From the NCBI GenBank assembly GCA_021229015.1, contig CM037781.1, forward strand, positions 33,459,525 through 33,523,524: 64,000 nt of DNA, given 5' to 3'. This document shows, one piece after another, positions 36,501-51,500 of the stretch (within the stretch, counting starts at the first letter, position 1; each line of letters opens with the position of its first letter). The notes beneath the pieces were generated by a model that worked only from the letters and a program-made list of their open reading frames with translations, had not been told where the DNA came from and made no database searches. This DNA is from Solen grandis (Eukaryota; Mollusca; Bivalvia; Adapedonta; Solenidae). Position numbers and translations under genes: made by a program.

Positions 36501-39500
36501 TGTGGTGAGAACTGGATAGTCTAGGATAGTCTTGTAGTACTATTAGAAGGAATGGGAAGAGGCTGATTACTAGAGGCAGTTATAAACCCATTTTTGTGGT
36601 TAAACAAGACATTAGTTGGAAACCCAAAAAAAAATGCCTTAAACATTTTTTTTGGAAAAAAATTTTTTTGTCGTAACGCACAAAACGAATATCCAACTGC
36701 TTGTGTTTATTGCATAATAATTCTAATATTATAATATTAGATCTGAATATCATTGACTAAAAGAAAACATATCATCTATTCAAATAATCTTATTAGTATT
36801 CATTCATATATTACCTGTTCATTGTTATATTTGAAGTTCTCATCGATAATAAATCAGACTTTTCCATTTCATTTATACAACTTATTAAAACTCTGAGAGT
36901 ACGAAGTTTAAATCGTCACAGTATCTTATCTGATTATAGTCTTTTTGATAATGTTAAACGAAAGAAAAACTGTATAAGATAACATAACATGCCTACATTT
37001 ATCGCAAGTCAAATAATCACAGAAAGAGAAAGATGGTACATATTTGGCATTTCTCTCTTCATTTAATTGATTAAACCTGTTCAACAATGAGATGATGATG
37101 ATGATGGTGGTGACCCTATCATATTTACACTTAAAGCTTGTTGTTGCTGGGTTTAACGTCCCACTGACAGTATTTCAGTCATATGAAGATTATGTCTTCT
37201 TGCGACAGATATAGTGCTGCCACACTGCTGTATACTTGAAACTTGACAAGTTGGTTTAATTATAAGAGACGAGAAATAGTAGTCAGAAAAAGAAACATTA
37301 AATCAAACAGATGATTTCTAAACTTTTTTACAATTTTTTTTTTTATAAATAATTTTTTAATTTTTTTAATTACAATAATTCCTTTGAGTTTTATCTTTAA
37401 CAATTATACATTTCAGGTAGGGGATGTTTATTGTATATTTAGCTATTTGTATTATCTTCCAATTTTAAAACCACGGAAGATGTTCATATCGTATATTTTC
37501 AACATACATAAATGTTTCTGCAGTATTTATATCTATTTATAAAATTACATTTGATTCAAAGTCAAAGGAGTTTTGTATCAACAAATAAAAATTGTTCTTA
37601 CAGTGGGTAAATGCATTTATGGACTCTACAATCTTCACCAAAATATATTATTAAAATTTTGGCAACTGAAGAAAAAAAAAAAGTTCCGTTTCCCTCTTTT
37701 TTAATGGCCGAAAGTTTTTCCCTTTTTTACCTTTCATTTTATGTAAAAAAAAAAAAAAAAATCCCGACCTATCTACCCTCTTTATTTTATTTCCTTGAGA
37801 CCAGAAACGGAACTATTTATTTTTGGCAACTGAGTAATAGTTTTACATCAGAATCATGTAAACTGGAAAAATTGAATAAATGCTTATTTCCATAAAGATT
37901 CCAAATGGCGAACAATTCCATAAAGAACAAAATAAATGAGCGATATAGCTTAATTGCTTATAGATTAATAGCTTATTGCCCTTCCAGAAGTAGAAAAACA
38001 AGAAATATCTTTAAAAAGATACTCGGCCGTGATAATCAGCTTGATGATTAGTGTCTGAATGGTTTAACATGTAAAAGATTTAATTTTGTTGCTGGTTTGA
38101 AAGTTGTGTAATTCCTGTGTCAGTGCAGCTCATTGAAATACCACGGATCCAAATAATTTGCACAATCTTGTTAGACACTCTTACAGCCTTAAAACATCTG
38201 CACATTAGACTTCATTTCACGGGCTACAAAACAAAACCGGATGTTACGTTTTTGTTGAATATAGGATCTGTCAGGGTCAAACAATCAATTCCGAAATATA
38301 TGTGTTTCATATTTTTTAGCGTTCTACTCCTCCAGTTTACCTTAAAAAGGTGCAGTGTTTTACTATTCAGGACAAAGCGTTCGCAGGGGAAGAAAACTTC
38401 ATTTTTTAAAACAAACAGAGATCTAAAGAACACGTTTCCGCAACTCCTTTCTTTTCTTTTGACTAATTTTACAATGACCAATGGGATTTTAGCAAAATAT
38501 ATAATAACCAGTGAAAAGCCTAATTTTATTCCGCTTCATTACTGCGCGTTTCACAGGAAGTCAGTGTGAAAATAAACGGCCTATCGGCCGATAAAAGAAT
38601 TTTCCGAGGAAAAAGCAATTTATTCTTGATAAAATATACATTAACTATTGATACGTTTGAAATTTCATCACTTTTTTAAATTATTGGAAGTCACTTGGCT
38701 AATCAGAGAGACATTAGTAATGTGAGGAGATTTTCCAATGAGGCAAGCTGCATATCCCGTCCCTGATAGCTACTGTCGTTCCTGCGTAATGAATGTTTTC
38801 AAACGATTTCCATTGCATTTTTGTTGCTAAAAGTTAAGCTTTGATTTAGCTCAATTCGACAAAAGTGTTATACTTTCTCAAAGAAGAAAAAGTTATCGTT
38901 TAACATAAGTCCGAACAGTGCTTCAGTCAATGTATGTTCTTGTTTTATGTGATGGCTGAAGGCACCTAAAATAATTCCATGTTCAATTGTAATCCGGCTT
39001 GTCCTTAAAACAAATAAATGCACCTCGTAACTTCTCAAAAGACGGTGCTTACTTTTGAAATCCTGGATTTTTTAGTACCTCGGAGATAAAATACATATCT
39101 TAAAAAAATGGATGGTATAGATTTGTTGGAACTACTTTGTTACCTATAAATGGTATGTTTATAGATATGTAGCATTCCATTAGTAACAAGTTGCCTTCTT
39201 TTTTTTCTTCTTTTTTTTTTCATAGCAAACATTCGCATGGATTCCTCCGCGTGTTATAAGGATTGAGTACACAAAATGATTCCATTTATTAAAAAAAAAA
39301 AAAAATTTTTGGAATATGCCTCACCTCGAATTGTTATTTTAACATTTCACTCGCTCGTGAAAATAAAAAAAAAATCCAGGAAATATATTTCATATTTAGT
39401 CAAATCAACGTGACACATATCCTCTATATATCAAAATGTATGTTGACTTATACTAAAAATAAAATAAATAAAAAGAATATCTATTGCATTAAATTGAAAA

Positions 39501-42500
39501 AGGCAAAGTTAAATCAACCGGTCGTTCCTTTTACATGCATTTGTCGTCTAAGATTATTTACTCGAATATATAATTTTACTTAAAATTATTTTTCTAGTCC
39601 AAATTAAAATTGATACATTGTAAGCAATCCGTTTTCCCGTTCGAATTCTGGAACCTAGATTTATCTGGTGTGTCTAATATAAATTAATATTAACTTTCTA
39701 ACTTGAACGAAAACAACACATTTCGACGGATTCCATAAACGTGTGCAACGTTCAATTTTGAACAATCATAAATAATCCAGAAAGAGTAAACTCTGTAAAC
39801 ACATAAAAATATGTTTTGTTGAATGCGTTAAATTCGACAAACTTTCATTTCTTTTGATACAAGGATCTTAAAACTTCTAATTAAATCTTTCCTATCCTCT
39901 ATCGAAGCGGTTTCATCTCGAAATCTTATTAAATTACTTTTTTTATTCAATAAAATGCTCTACATTGCTTGTTAGTTGATCCTGGAAGAAAAAAAAATGC
40001 ACTTTTGCTGTTTGTTGGATTCCTAAAGGTTTATGTTAGATTATATCGTGTTCTTTAAATATTTATACAGTTTCAGGAAATGTCACTCGACTTAACAAGC
40101 ATCGGTTTGGATTCTTTAAGCAACATTGTACAAGCTGGAATACTTAATATCATGATATCTTCTAATTATTTCCGGAGATGCTAATGGAACGAAATTGCTT
40201 TTAGCGTTAATTTCAATATCGGTATCAACATAAACAAATGAAGTCAACTGTTTATAGGCATTGTCACTTGTTTTTAAACCGATATAAATCATTTGAAAAA
40301 GAAAGACAATTCTTTTGCACTAAGAAAACAAAACAACAAAAACACGAAGGGGACTAAAAGAGGCACTGTTGACTTCTAAGAAACTACGTTTTGCAGTTAT
40401 TATCTTGAAATATAGAATAAAAAATACAAAGGCGTGGTTTAAAAAGTTTCTTGTCTGTGTTGATCTTAGACGTACGATGTTTTACATGTATGTATATCTC
40501 GAAATTCACGTGTATTTTCTTTTTTGTTAAATTAACCTCCCCAACGTAACTTTTATTTGACATTATCAACAAAAATCATATTTATCTTATCTGTCATATT
40601 TATGTATGATATGTACTGTTTAATTTATTGTATGTGTGACACAACAGTGACTTATAGGCCCATGGGGCCGGGTGTTTAAATTGTTTATTTTCACTAATAG
40701 GTAAACTGTGTAACACATGTCACTTTAATGGGCCTCCTTGGCCGAGGGGGTAAAGATGCTGACTTAAATACTCACTAAACCCCTTACCGCGTGGATTCGA
40801 ATCCTGGCAGGGTCATTCGGATTTTAATTTGAGGAAGCCTTCCAGCTAGCTGGCCTGCGGTAGGTCGGTGGTTCTACCCGGATGCCTCCGTGCATTTGGG
40901 GTCTTCCTCCACCTGTAATTAGTTGGACGTCGCAATATGACCGAAATACTGTCGAAGCGACGTTAAATAGTCAAGTCAAATCAGACATGTCAATTTAATA
41001 AAACATTTATTTACTTACATATTAACACACAAACTCAAAACCAAAAGGTTGTGAGTTTGAACACTATCAATGATAGGGTTTATTCAATTGTCTTCTTTTT
41101 TGTACTATTTCTTCGTAACTTCAAATAAATGAAAGCTAACGAGTTTGTCTCACACATTTCTGGTGTGTGTGTGTGTGTGTGTGTAACGGTCGATATTAAC
41201 ACATAATTGTATCATTCTTTGTAAAATGAATACAAGACCGCTTTCTGTTAATTGTATAAACAAACTTCTTCATGAAAACAACTTACTGATATACTAATAA
41301 ACGATCCCAATCGTTAAAAATATAAAATGATTCTTAGCACATGAAATATAAATCAAATTTAGGTACGGTGAATGTAAACATTTTTTTATTTCAACTTTTA
41401 TTTACAGAGCCTTTCTTGCAATAAATTTTTAGCTCACTATAGTGAAAGGTGTAGTTTTATTTCATAAAGACTAACATTTACATTTTAACATTTTAAAATG
41501 AGATTTTTTTTAATATTGAATACCATGGTTTCAAATATTATTATCAAAATATCTATAAATTAATTTTTGTGATAATGTATAAAAAAATATAAAGCAAACT
41601 TGATTTCATTCAAGACAAAATTGACGAAAACATCAATATGTTAACTAAATTCGCAAAGGTTTGTCGACATTTTCAATTTTCTTATGTCCTTTATAACTTC
41701 CATTTTGGATGAACTGGAAAAGACGACATCTTGTATCAAGATTAATTTGAAAGGAGCCTCAGAAAAAAACGAAGTGAAATTTGCGTTATTTGTCTCCAAA
41801 ATGATCGCAGAATAATTTCGGGAGACAATTTTGACAACCCCTTTTGTCTTCAGAAGTCAGTAGCTTTGCTAAATCACCCCACAATATGTTCTACTGATTC
41901 CAATTATCAAATTCTCTTGTTTGGAGAGAGTTCGTTTTCAGCACAACCTGTTACAACTGCAGCTGACGGAATGTTCTGGTTTTAGTTAGAAATATGTTCC
42001 GCAATCGACAAAAGAATAATGAATATATGTAAAAACGTACAGTGTGTAATAATATAGTGATTTCAATAGTGCCACGTTAAGGGACGTTGGAAGTTTTCAT
42101 CTAAAGTTACTGGAATCACTGATATGTAATCTCCTGCTCTGCAAATTACAAAGCTCTTGTAGCATATGAATATAAGTGTACATGTATTTGAATTTGATGT
42201 ATGTGGTAAATTTGATTTTAATGGTTTCTGGGGATATCTTAAGTGCTATTTCACACTACAATCTGTATCCAATACGAAAGCGAACGTTTGATTAATTTCC
42301 TCTGTTTGTATTATTTATGAAAAGAAAACACTTCTTATTTGGCTTTTTTCTATAAAAAGACCATCTAGACATACTATTTCCAGTTTCATATTGTATATGA
42401 CCGATTTTGTTTGCAATACTTGTAAAATGTTACGTTTTTTTTTTATTTAAAGCTAAAACGACTTATTGCACGTCATATTCTAAATAGAACAAATCTTTAT

Positions 42501-45500
42501 CAATGTTGATTGAAATAGTATGATTTAATGTTTAAGCTAATTTGAGAGAAAAAAAAAAAATTATATTTTCCTATCTACAGGGGAAACTTCAATGTCTGTT
42601 TTAGAAAGTCAGTGTTGTTTTGTTGGAAAAGACAACAAACGACATCAATGATTTTAAGTTCCATCTGGAAAACAATTATGTTTATTTCTTTTTCTTATTC
42701 TTAAATAGGTATAAATAGTTTAGGTACCAGGAAAAGTTAATCGCAGATAAACACAGGGCGGCAGTTACCACGGATAAGGCTGTATTTCAACCACGTACCA
42801 TCGTTAGAGTTACATTTGAATGAAAATGTATTTCATACTCTATTAGAATATACATTATGAATATTTATATTAACCTTAATTTTTGGTTAGAATACATATT
42901 TATGTATCACGATTTATGAGTATTTTCTTTTGTTTTATTAAAAAAGTCTAAGTAAGGACTACCTGGTTTTCATGGTTTCAAACATATGTTTGGTTTCAAT
43001 CACAGACAATTTCAAAATTTAATTAAAAATTTTAAATCACATCACATGTCAATTTCAAATTCCCAATTTTTCTTTAAAATGTGATGTCAGTTTTGTTCAT
43101 ACAATGTTCTTATTTTGGTAATATGCCTTGATTCAAGTTGGTATTCTCATTTGCTTCAATATACACCCTATCTTATAAGATCACAAATAAGTACATCATA
43201 GATATATATCTATTTGCACATATTATTGTTGTTTTTATCCATGAAAGGGAAATGCCCTCAGTGTTGTAACAGTTTCTATGCCTTTCCAAATTATTGAATT
43301 GTTTCAAACTTGCCATTCTCAATTTCAAGATCGTGTGACAAAGACGGATATGTTGACACAAACCTTATTAATCCTAGCTGAAATGCGAGAAGACAGTTGA
43401 GTTTGAAACTAATTATACTGTTTAGGATGCTTTATATGAAACACGAATTCTCGTTTTTAATCAAACATTTTCCTGCATGTGTACGGTCCTAATTTCAGCA
43501 GCAAAAATAGTTTCTGATATTCAGCAGATGTTTCATATTAGTCTGAGACAGAACATGGGAACATGTTATTTAAATTAAAGGTTTATGTTTCAGTCAACAA
43601 CAATCAAGTTAAAGATACAAAACCCTCACATATTCTCTATAATTGAAATGAAAAAAGTAGAAATCGAATTCAAAACAATTGGTTCTTTTCTGTAAAAGAC
43701 GGTCTATAAATGAAACTAATTAGCGGTCAACCTGTATTTAGCGGTCACTTTTTATATTCCAAAATATAGCATTTTGTTAAATGTTATAACCTTCATTAAG
43801 CGACCATCTCTGTCTTGTTCACTTGACTGATCGCTTAGGACAGGATGTATATGTCCTGTCCTTGATGCGCACAGTATTGAAACAGTAACATTTCTCAAAA
43901 CGGCACCTCTGAGCAACGGCTACCCCTTATCATCAAACGTTTTATCCCCTTTTAGTTTTATCTGATCACCAGTCGATACCTCTATACAGCAACACCTCTC
44001 AGCGTTAGCTTTTTATTTGTGACTCCGGCAGACGTAGCTGCTGAGAGGTTCCCCATTAACTGAATCTTTAGCGTAAAAGCGTTCGAATGTCGTCAATTTA
44101 TTTCGCAAAAGCTTTCGGAACAAATTCAAGAATAGATGTTGTGACTCAATACTTGAGTAGACAGCAAAAAAAAGTGTAAGGTTTAAAATGTGTGCCAGTC
44201 ATGGCTTTTTGAACGCTCTTGAAATCTTAACGCGTATTGTAAGGCATGAGTGTATTGATATTTGTCGAGAAAATAAATCAAATTATAATATTCTTAGTAA
44301 TTTTGCTTTTTGCAGGAGCGAATATTTAAAAATTTACATGAAATGAAACAAAAATACACATGCTTTATTTATGTATTCATAAGCATATTCGTAATGCAAA
44401 ATTTTCAAAAGTATTTGAAATAAATAGATTTATTGAAATTATGTGCTTCGCTTTACTGTGTTTTCATATTTTATGATGTAACACATTTATTTCACTTCAT
44501 TATTTAGAAAAATATCCAGTTTCAATCTTAAAATATCTGGCCAGCAAAAAAAAATTAGCCCGTAGACTAAACGTATCTGGCATTGCATTATCCTGCACGC
44601 ACATGGTTCTGGGGCCATGAATCATATGATTTGTCCTAAAAAATGTACCAAAATAGTAAAGTATTGGGGCCGCACAGTTGTCACAAGTTGCCGCTCGATG
44701 TTGTGCAATACCTATGAAATCGCACGGATCCCATGGCATTTCCAATCAGGAGTATAAAATGATATCATGAGTTTTAGCTGGCAACCAAAGTTGCTGAACT
44801 GAGTTTAAGTAAATATATATAGATTATAACTAAATACATTTTACGGTCAATGAGCCAAAATTGATTAAGATTTGGTCACGGTCGATCAGTCTACTACGAC
44901 GTAAAAAAAAAAAAAAAAAAAAGCTCCATGGCAAGAAAATACACGTGCCATTTTTAACCTCTACAACCGTGGTTTATTGAACATTTGCCGACATAAGAAA
45001 GAGTGTTTGTTCTTCCTCAAGGTATTTCCTATTAAAACGTTGTTTCCACTTTCAGGAATCCCACTAGTCTACTCAGTGGCATATAGCATAATAAGAATAA
45101 TAGAAGCAAATGAAAGGTAACGTTTTTTTTTTATGTTTTTTTTTTTCGTTTGGTTTGGTACTTTACGTTAAAAATTCATGGTTTATATTTTCCATAAAGT
45201 ATACACGCAATTGGTTCACTTAATTCTCAGGTGTATACCAATAGTTTGTGTATGTGTGCGTTTATTTTTACATTTGAATTTCGTTAAAATTATTCTATTT
45301 ATTGTAGGGCATCCATTACAACTTTATTTCGCAAGCATATTTTTACCAGAGGTTGCAACATTTTTTATTGATATTGTTTTCAATATTCTGGCATTAAGAA
45401 TAGGTAAAACTTATTTTATTGAGTCTCAATGTAGTGACTTTCATTGTGCAGCTTTTTTTAATATTACCAATAAACAGTTGTGCAATGCTTTGCCTCTGCA

Positions 45501-48500
45501 CACATATTGACATTATATTAATCTACAGTAAATTATTTATGTGTTCACAATATGCAGCATATTTGCCATCGAATTTGACTTTTTTTTTAATAATACGGCT
45601 TTAAATTTCATAATTTACTGAACAAAAGACCCATCAACTGGTCTAAATCTCACAGAAACACGTAACCAATTGTCATATTCTCGCAAGGTCACGTTTTCAA
45701 ATACCTCCCTTTTCTATTGGATATATGTTATAGTACATTGTATCTTACCATCATAAAACACCACACTACCATCAAAATAATACCTTAGGTATTATTAAAT
45801 AATTCAGGAAATAAAAAAATGTAACATAAAAAAGTACCTGAATGATAATAACTATGTAAAAGCTTTTTTCTGCTTCACTGGTTGAATTTTAATCATGATT
45901 AAAAAATTTTAAAAAATCAAACTGTAAATAGTTCCTTGCAGTAGAGAAATGTGTGATTTATATTATGGTTACCTTTTCCTCTATGATTTTTCCACACTTT
46001 TTTTTTTCGAAGTTTGCAATATTCAATGATCTGCTGTGTGCTTAAACAATACTATTCACCAGCTCTTACAGGAGTTTCCTATTTCTGTTAACTGAACATA
46101 AAAGGAAAATATTTTCACGCTTGTGTATATATATATTTTAGCTGCTGGGCTCACAGTCTCGGGGGAAAGGAATGGATTATGTACACACCAAACCTCGCCT
46201 GTCTGGTGGTGAGTACATGTCGTCATGTGCTAGAAGTCACCTTTACTAAAAATCCAACCTGCTGCACTTGTGCTAGAGGTCATTCATATTAAACAGACAA
46301 CCTGTATAAAAGCATTTGGACTTGATCAAATGAAATAAATAACCTTCATCAGAAAAAGTCATTTCTCCTTCATTAAGGGAAAACACTAATTTGACGAATA
46401 TATTTTTTATATTGCCTGTTTTGCAAATCCTTTCATTGAAGAATTAATTGTGAAGCTCCCATCGATTGCTTTAGTTACGGAGAAATATTTTGGAAAAAAG
46501 CAAATGCAATTAAACGTTCAGACACGTTTTGTCGTCATATCATATTAAGCGCTACACGCTAATTCCCTAACAGGATCAATTAAAAGCGTCCATACTTGCA
46601 TTATTTAAAAATATTGATGGCATAATCATGTCAGAATTAGATCAGTTTTATATTCAATTACCCAAGCTAATTGGCCATATTAACCCATACACTGTTGTGG
46701 GCATTTGTGACTGCATTTGCATCCACGTAGTCTGGCATTGTGCGCTATCCAGCAAGCACCGCCATAAACACTAATTTCACAGTCCAAAATTAAGGAAGGA
46801 TAAGACATTAAGAAATTTAGCACAGTAAGGGTAAGAAACTAAAGCTTAGAGTATTACGATTGAAGAACTCATTGCAATAAAGGATTTACTCGTGTATTGC
46901 GTGTTGCTAGCGTAGTTTACTCAACCAATTGTCCCAATGCAATGTGGCTGTGTTATGAAGCAGACGGATTAATGAATCATACCAAATATACATATTCATG
47001 AAGTACTTGCTTTTACTATTCAAACGAGACTTGACACTGTAAATTGCCTAAATAAAAAAGGAGCGACAATAAAACAACAATATAAAAATCAGGGGATCGA
47101 TATATAAATCAGTGGATCAATCTACTGTTTCTAATTATAGGCCTGTCTCACTACTTAGTTCTATCGAAAAGGTATTTGAGAAATGTATTTATAAACATGT
47201 GCATAAATTTTCATTGAATGTAATACAATAACGAAATATCAATCGGGTTTTATGCCAGGCGATTCTACTATTAATCAATTAACATATCTATATAATTTTA
47301 TTTTATCAACAGCGGATTCTGGCAATGAAGTCAGGGCAGTCTTCTGCGATATCAGCAAAGCTTTTGATCGTGTTTGGCACAAGGGTCTTATTATCAAACT
47401 AAAGGCTGCTGGTATCGCAGGAGATTTGCTTGCCTGGTTTCAAGATTATTTAACAGACCGAACACAAAGAGTAGTATTACAAGGTGTAAAGTCTGATCCT
47501 ATGTATATAAAGGCCGGGGTGCCTCAAGGATCTTTGCTAGGTCCTCTTATGTTTTTAATTTACATAAACGATATTGTAGACAATAATAATTCACATATTA
47601 GACTGTTTGACTGTTGACAACCCAACGTCAGCGTCAGCAACTCTGAACAATGATTTAGACAAAATTAGTAATTGGGCTAACACTTGGTTGGTTAAATTTA
47701 AATCCTAAGAAAACCGAATCCCTACTTTTTACAAAGAAAAGGGATATTGTTAATCACCCCAGTGTTATAATGAATAATGAGTTAATAACAGAAGTTGACA
47801 ATCATAAACACTTAGGAATATATCTTTCTAGCAGTCTTTCTTGGCATCATCAAATTGAATATATTAAGTCGAAAACATGGAACCGTATATCATGAAAAGA
47901 ATGAAATTCTTATTAGATAGATCGACATTAGAAATAATATATACTACTTTTATAAGGCCTTTGCTTGAATACGGTGATGTATATTTGACAATTGTACATT
48001 ATATGAAAAAGCCAAACTAGATATTAAAATAAAAATTGTTACCGGTACTACTAAACTTGTGTCTATTGATAAATTATCTACTGATACATGTTGGATTCTC
48101 TTCAGTCAAGAAGAAGAAAGCACAAATTGATATTATTTTATAAAATGGTCCACGGTTTATCCCCTACTTATTTGCAAGAAATTATACCTGAACAAGTTGG
48201 TAATATATCTCAATATAACCTTAGGAATGCAAGTACTATTAAAAGTATTCATTCAAATACTTATCTCTATCAGAATTCTTTTTTGACTTCAGTTGTACAA
48301 GAATGGAACAACTTGCCAGCTGAAATTAGAAATGCTCAATCAATCTCAGAGTTTAAAAGATTAATTAATACTGATTGCATCAATGTACCCAATTATTATT
48401 ACCATGGTGATAGAAAATATCAAAATTTTCATGCCAGACTGCGTACAGACTGTAGTCATTTGAATCAGTTTTTATACATGAAAAATATGGTAAATTCTCC

Positions 48501-51500
48501 TCTATGTACTTGTGGTGCAGTCGAGAGCGTTGAACATTATTTGTTATATTGCCCAAATTACAAAAATGCCAGAACTACGATGTTCAATGATCTTTCCTCC
48601 ATACATAATATAAATCTTAATATACTTTTATTCGGTGATATTAATCTTGCATATGTAAACAATATAAAATTTGTTGAGGCTGTTCATTCATTTATCAAAG
48701 CCTCCAAACGCTTCGATAATTAATGTTTGTTTTTGAGAGAGACTCCCTTATACCATCATATGATTTTACCTGTCACCAACCAATCCACCACTGATCACTG
48801 TCATCTCTTTAAGTTTTCTTCATTCTCATATATTGCAATGTTGTTTTCACATATTAATATTTTTTCTTGATATCTTTTATGCATTTTCCCCCTGGAAAAA
48901 CACTGTAGTTATTAACATATTCGTGTACATTAAGCCATATTACTTTTTAAAAATATTGTAAAACGCAGAAGAACACGATAAGAATCTTTCTTTCGTTCTA
49001 ATCCTTATAATATTGTTAATGAATATTGTATATGGAAATTTACTGAATGAATAAGTTTAAACTAAAACAACAACAACAAAAAAAAAACAAACGGATGAAT
49101 CGGACCCGGAGTAACGAGATCTAAAATGTTGTTAAAATGAGTAAATGTACGTATACAACTACATTTGAAGTCGGCCTGTGTATCATCAAAACTCTCATTT
49201 CTTTGTTTAATATAGAATTTATTTTTATATACTCATTTATTTAATCAACCTCCCAAATTTTTCTCATTTCAGGCCAACATATTTTTCCTCTGCAGTATTT
49301 TAAGGGTTCTGCTGACTCAACTTCAGGCGCATCCAAATGAACCAAGCAACTTCCGGTAATTATTCATTCTCGACAATTATCAATTTAACCAAGCCCCATC
49401 TTTTATGAACGTGATCTTAAGCATTCGCGACGAGCTTATAAATGTCAAGTGTTAAATATACTGACGATGTAACGTACAGCATATACCCGAAGTCTCTTGT
49501 CTTACTTCTGACATATTTACGGATGATGACGCAATATAAAACCAATGAATATTTGGAAGATTTTCATTGGTAGAAAATGCCTATTATAGTCAGTTTCATT
49601 GTCTTCGTATGCCTAAAAGACGGTAATTGTCGCTTCATTAAAATGTTTACTCCATAAATTGCGGATGCTTTTCATTATATACAAATGTACCCGTTCGACA
49701 TACTTTAATTCCCATAGCGCCGAAGATCTTTTTCTAAGTGATATTTCTTATTATAATATAACCTGATTTATATGTTTTTGAATGTCTTATTATTTGAAAT
49801 GACTAGATCATTTGTTTTGTGGGTAAGAAGACATTATTATAGGTTTTAGCGCTTTCGTTTATAATGTCATAGCTTTTAAAGACGATTATCTTGATTGGTC
49901 AGAAGGTATTTAATGATATGCATCTAATAAAGGGCGTGTTCTATTATTTTATTCACCATAGAAGTATTACGTGACATTTTTGTTGAGGTTGCAGAAAATT
50001 TGTATGATGTGATGATGACGATATTTTATCATTATTATTGCTGTTTTTGTTATTCCAGACGAGCGCTGAAAGCTACATTTGTCCTCATTCCATTATTCGG
50101 GGTTCAACTGATTGTCACGGTAAAGCGAATCCCACAGGAAGCACCGGGTGCACTCCACTATGAACGGTTCTCGGAAGTTGTCTCAAATTCACAGGTGCGT
50201 TACACAACTATCAAAAGGACATGTATCATTTCTATGCCGAGCCATTCGTTTACCGAAAATTTACAATGTATGCGTTAATAAGTTTCCATTTCGTTTTTGT
50301 TTTCAATTCATCACCGGTAGAAGCCTTGGCATATCGATATACATGAATCTAGTTTGATTACAGTTTATTGAAATCTTACGTTATTTTAAGTTAGGAAACG
50401 TAATGTTACTTTACCACAAATTCTGATGGTATAAAATATTAATTTTAAAATAAGAAATATCTTTAAAAAAGATACTCGGCCGTGGTAACCAGCTTGAGTG
50501 TTTGAATGGTTGAACATGTAATAGATTTTGTTGTTGGTTTAATAGCCGTGTAATTCCTGTGTCAGTGCAGCTCTTTGAAATACCAAGGATCCAAATAATT
50601 TGTACAATCTTGGTAGGCACTTACAGTCTTAAAACATCTGCGCATTAGGCTTCGTTTCGCGGGCTACAAAACGAAACCAAATGTTACGTTTTTGTTGAAT
50701 ATAGAATCTGTCAGGGTCGAACAATCAATTCCGAAATCTATGTATTTCCTATTTTCTAGCGTTCTACTCTTTCAGTTAACCTTAAAAAGGTGCAGTGTCT
50801 TACTATTCGGGACAAATCGTTCGCAGGGGAAGAAAACTGCAACTTTTAAAATAAAACAGAGATCTAAAGAACTCGTTTCCGCAACTCCTTTTTTTTCTTT
50901 TGACTAATATTACATTGACCAATGGGAATTTAGCAAAGTATATAATAACCAATGAAAAGCATAATTTTATTCCGCTTCATTACATTAATAAAGCATCTGT
51001 TATTATTCAACACGAACTCTAAGTCGCTGTTGTGGGCAAGTGAAAAGTGATATAATGAAAGTTCCTAAGTAAATAGCAAACAATATCAAAGAATAGTACA
51101 TGGTTGTTGAAAGAACACAACACGGATGAAAAGGGATACCAGACCAAACCATCGTCCATAATATATCTAATATTAAATGACAAAGCAATCACATTGTAAT
51201 ATAATGCCTAATCAAACAATACTATGTTTTCTAAATTATATATTCTGCTATTCAGATACATTCAAGAGAATGCTCAAACTTAATTGTTTATACAATATAA
51301 CATCATAACGAACGTTTTATAAACGAATAGCGGGCAAAATTTCATGACCTACATTAACACTCTGAAACACACTCTATATGTCCGTGTATGACAATGTTAA
51401 TTCCAGTGTTGAAAAAAACAATAACGATAAAACATATTGATATAAACGGGGGCGAGCTGCTCACACAAAGTGTTGCAACGTCACATATTCCCGTTTTCTT

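Larger units (their letters stand above)
33286..45055 (+). other. receptor intron (11.8 kb)
   Basis: Donor GTAGGT, acceptor CTTTCAG. It holds a hairpin (34065-34097), a SINE fragment (37141-37233), copy A of the ~590-bp repeat (38001-38593), a tRNA-Leu-type SINE (40730-40984), a GT microsatellite and a relic near 43.7 kb. The rest is AT-rich with many A or T runs, plus a G13-14 run near 35126. Open frames such as 34159-34365 (+), 36031-36222 (-) and 44500-44745 (-) have no recognised domain. Confidence 0.75.
46209..49272 (+). other. receptor intron (3.1 kb) hosting LINE-B
   Basis: Donor GTGAGT, acceptor CATTTCAG. About two kilobases are LINE-B in the same orientation as the gene. The rest is unassigned. 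Confidence 0.8.

Noticed and set aside
38117..38569. 150-codon gene in the large intron
   Set aside because: It lies wholly inside a dispersed repeat, and copies B and C do not keep the frame.
44500..44745. 81-codon minus-strand protein in the receptor intron
   Set aside because: Its composition looks a little coding-like, but no domain, splice border or second exon supports it.
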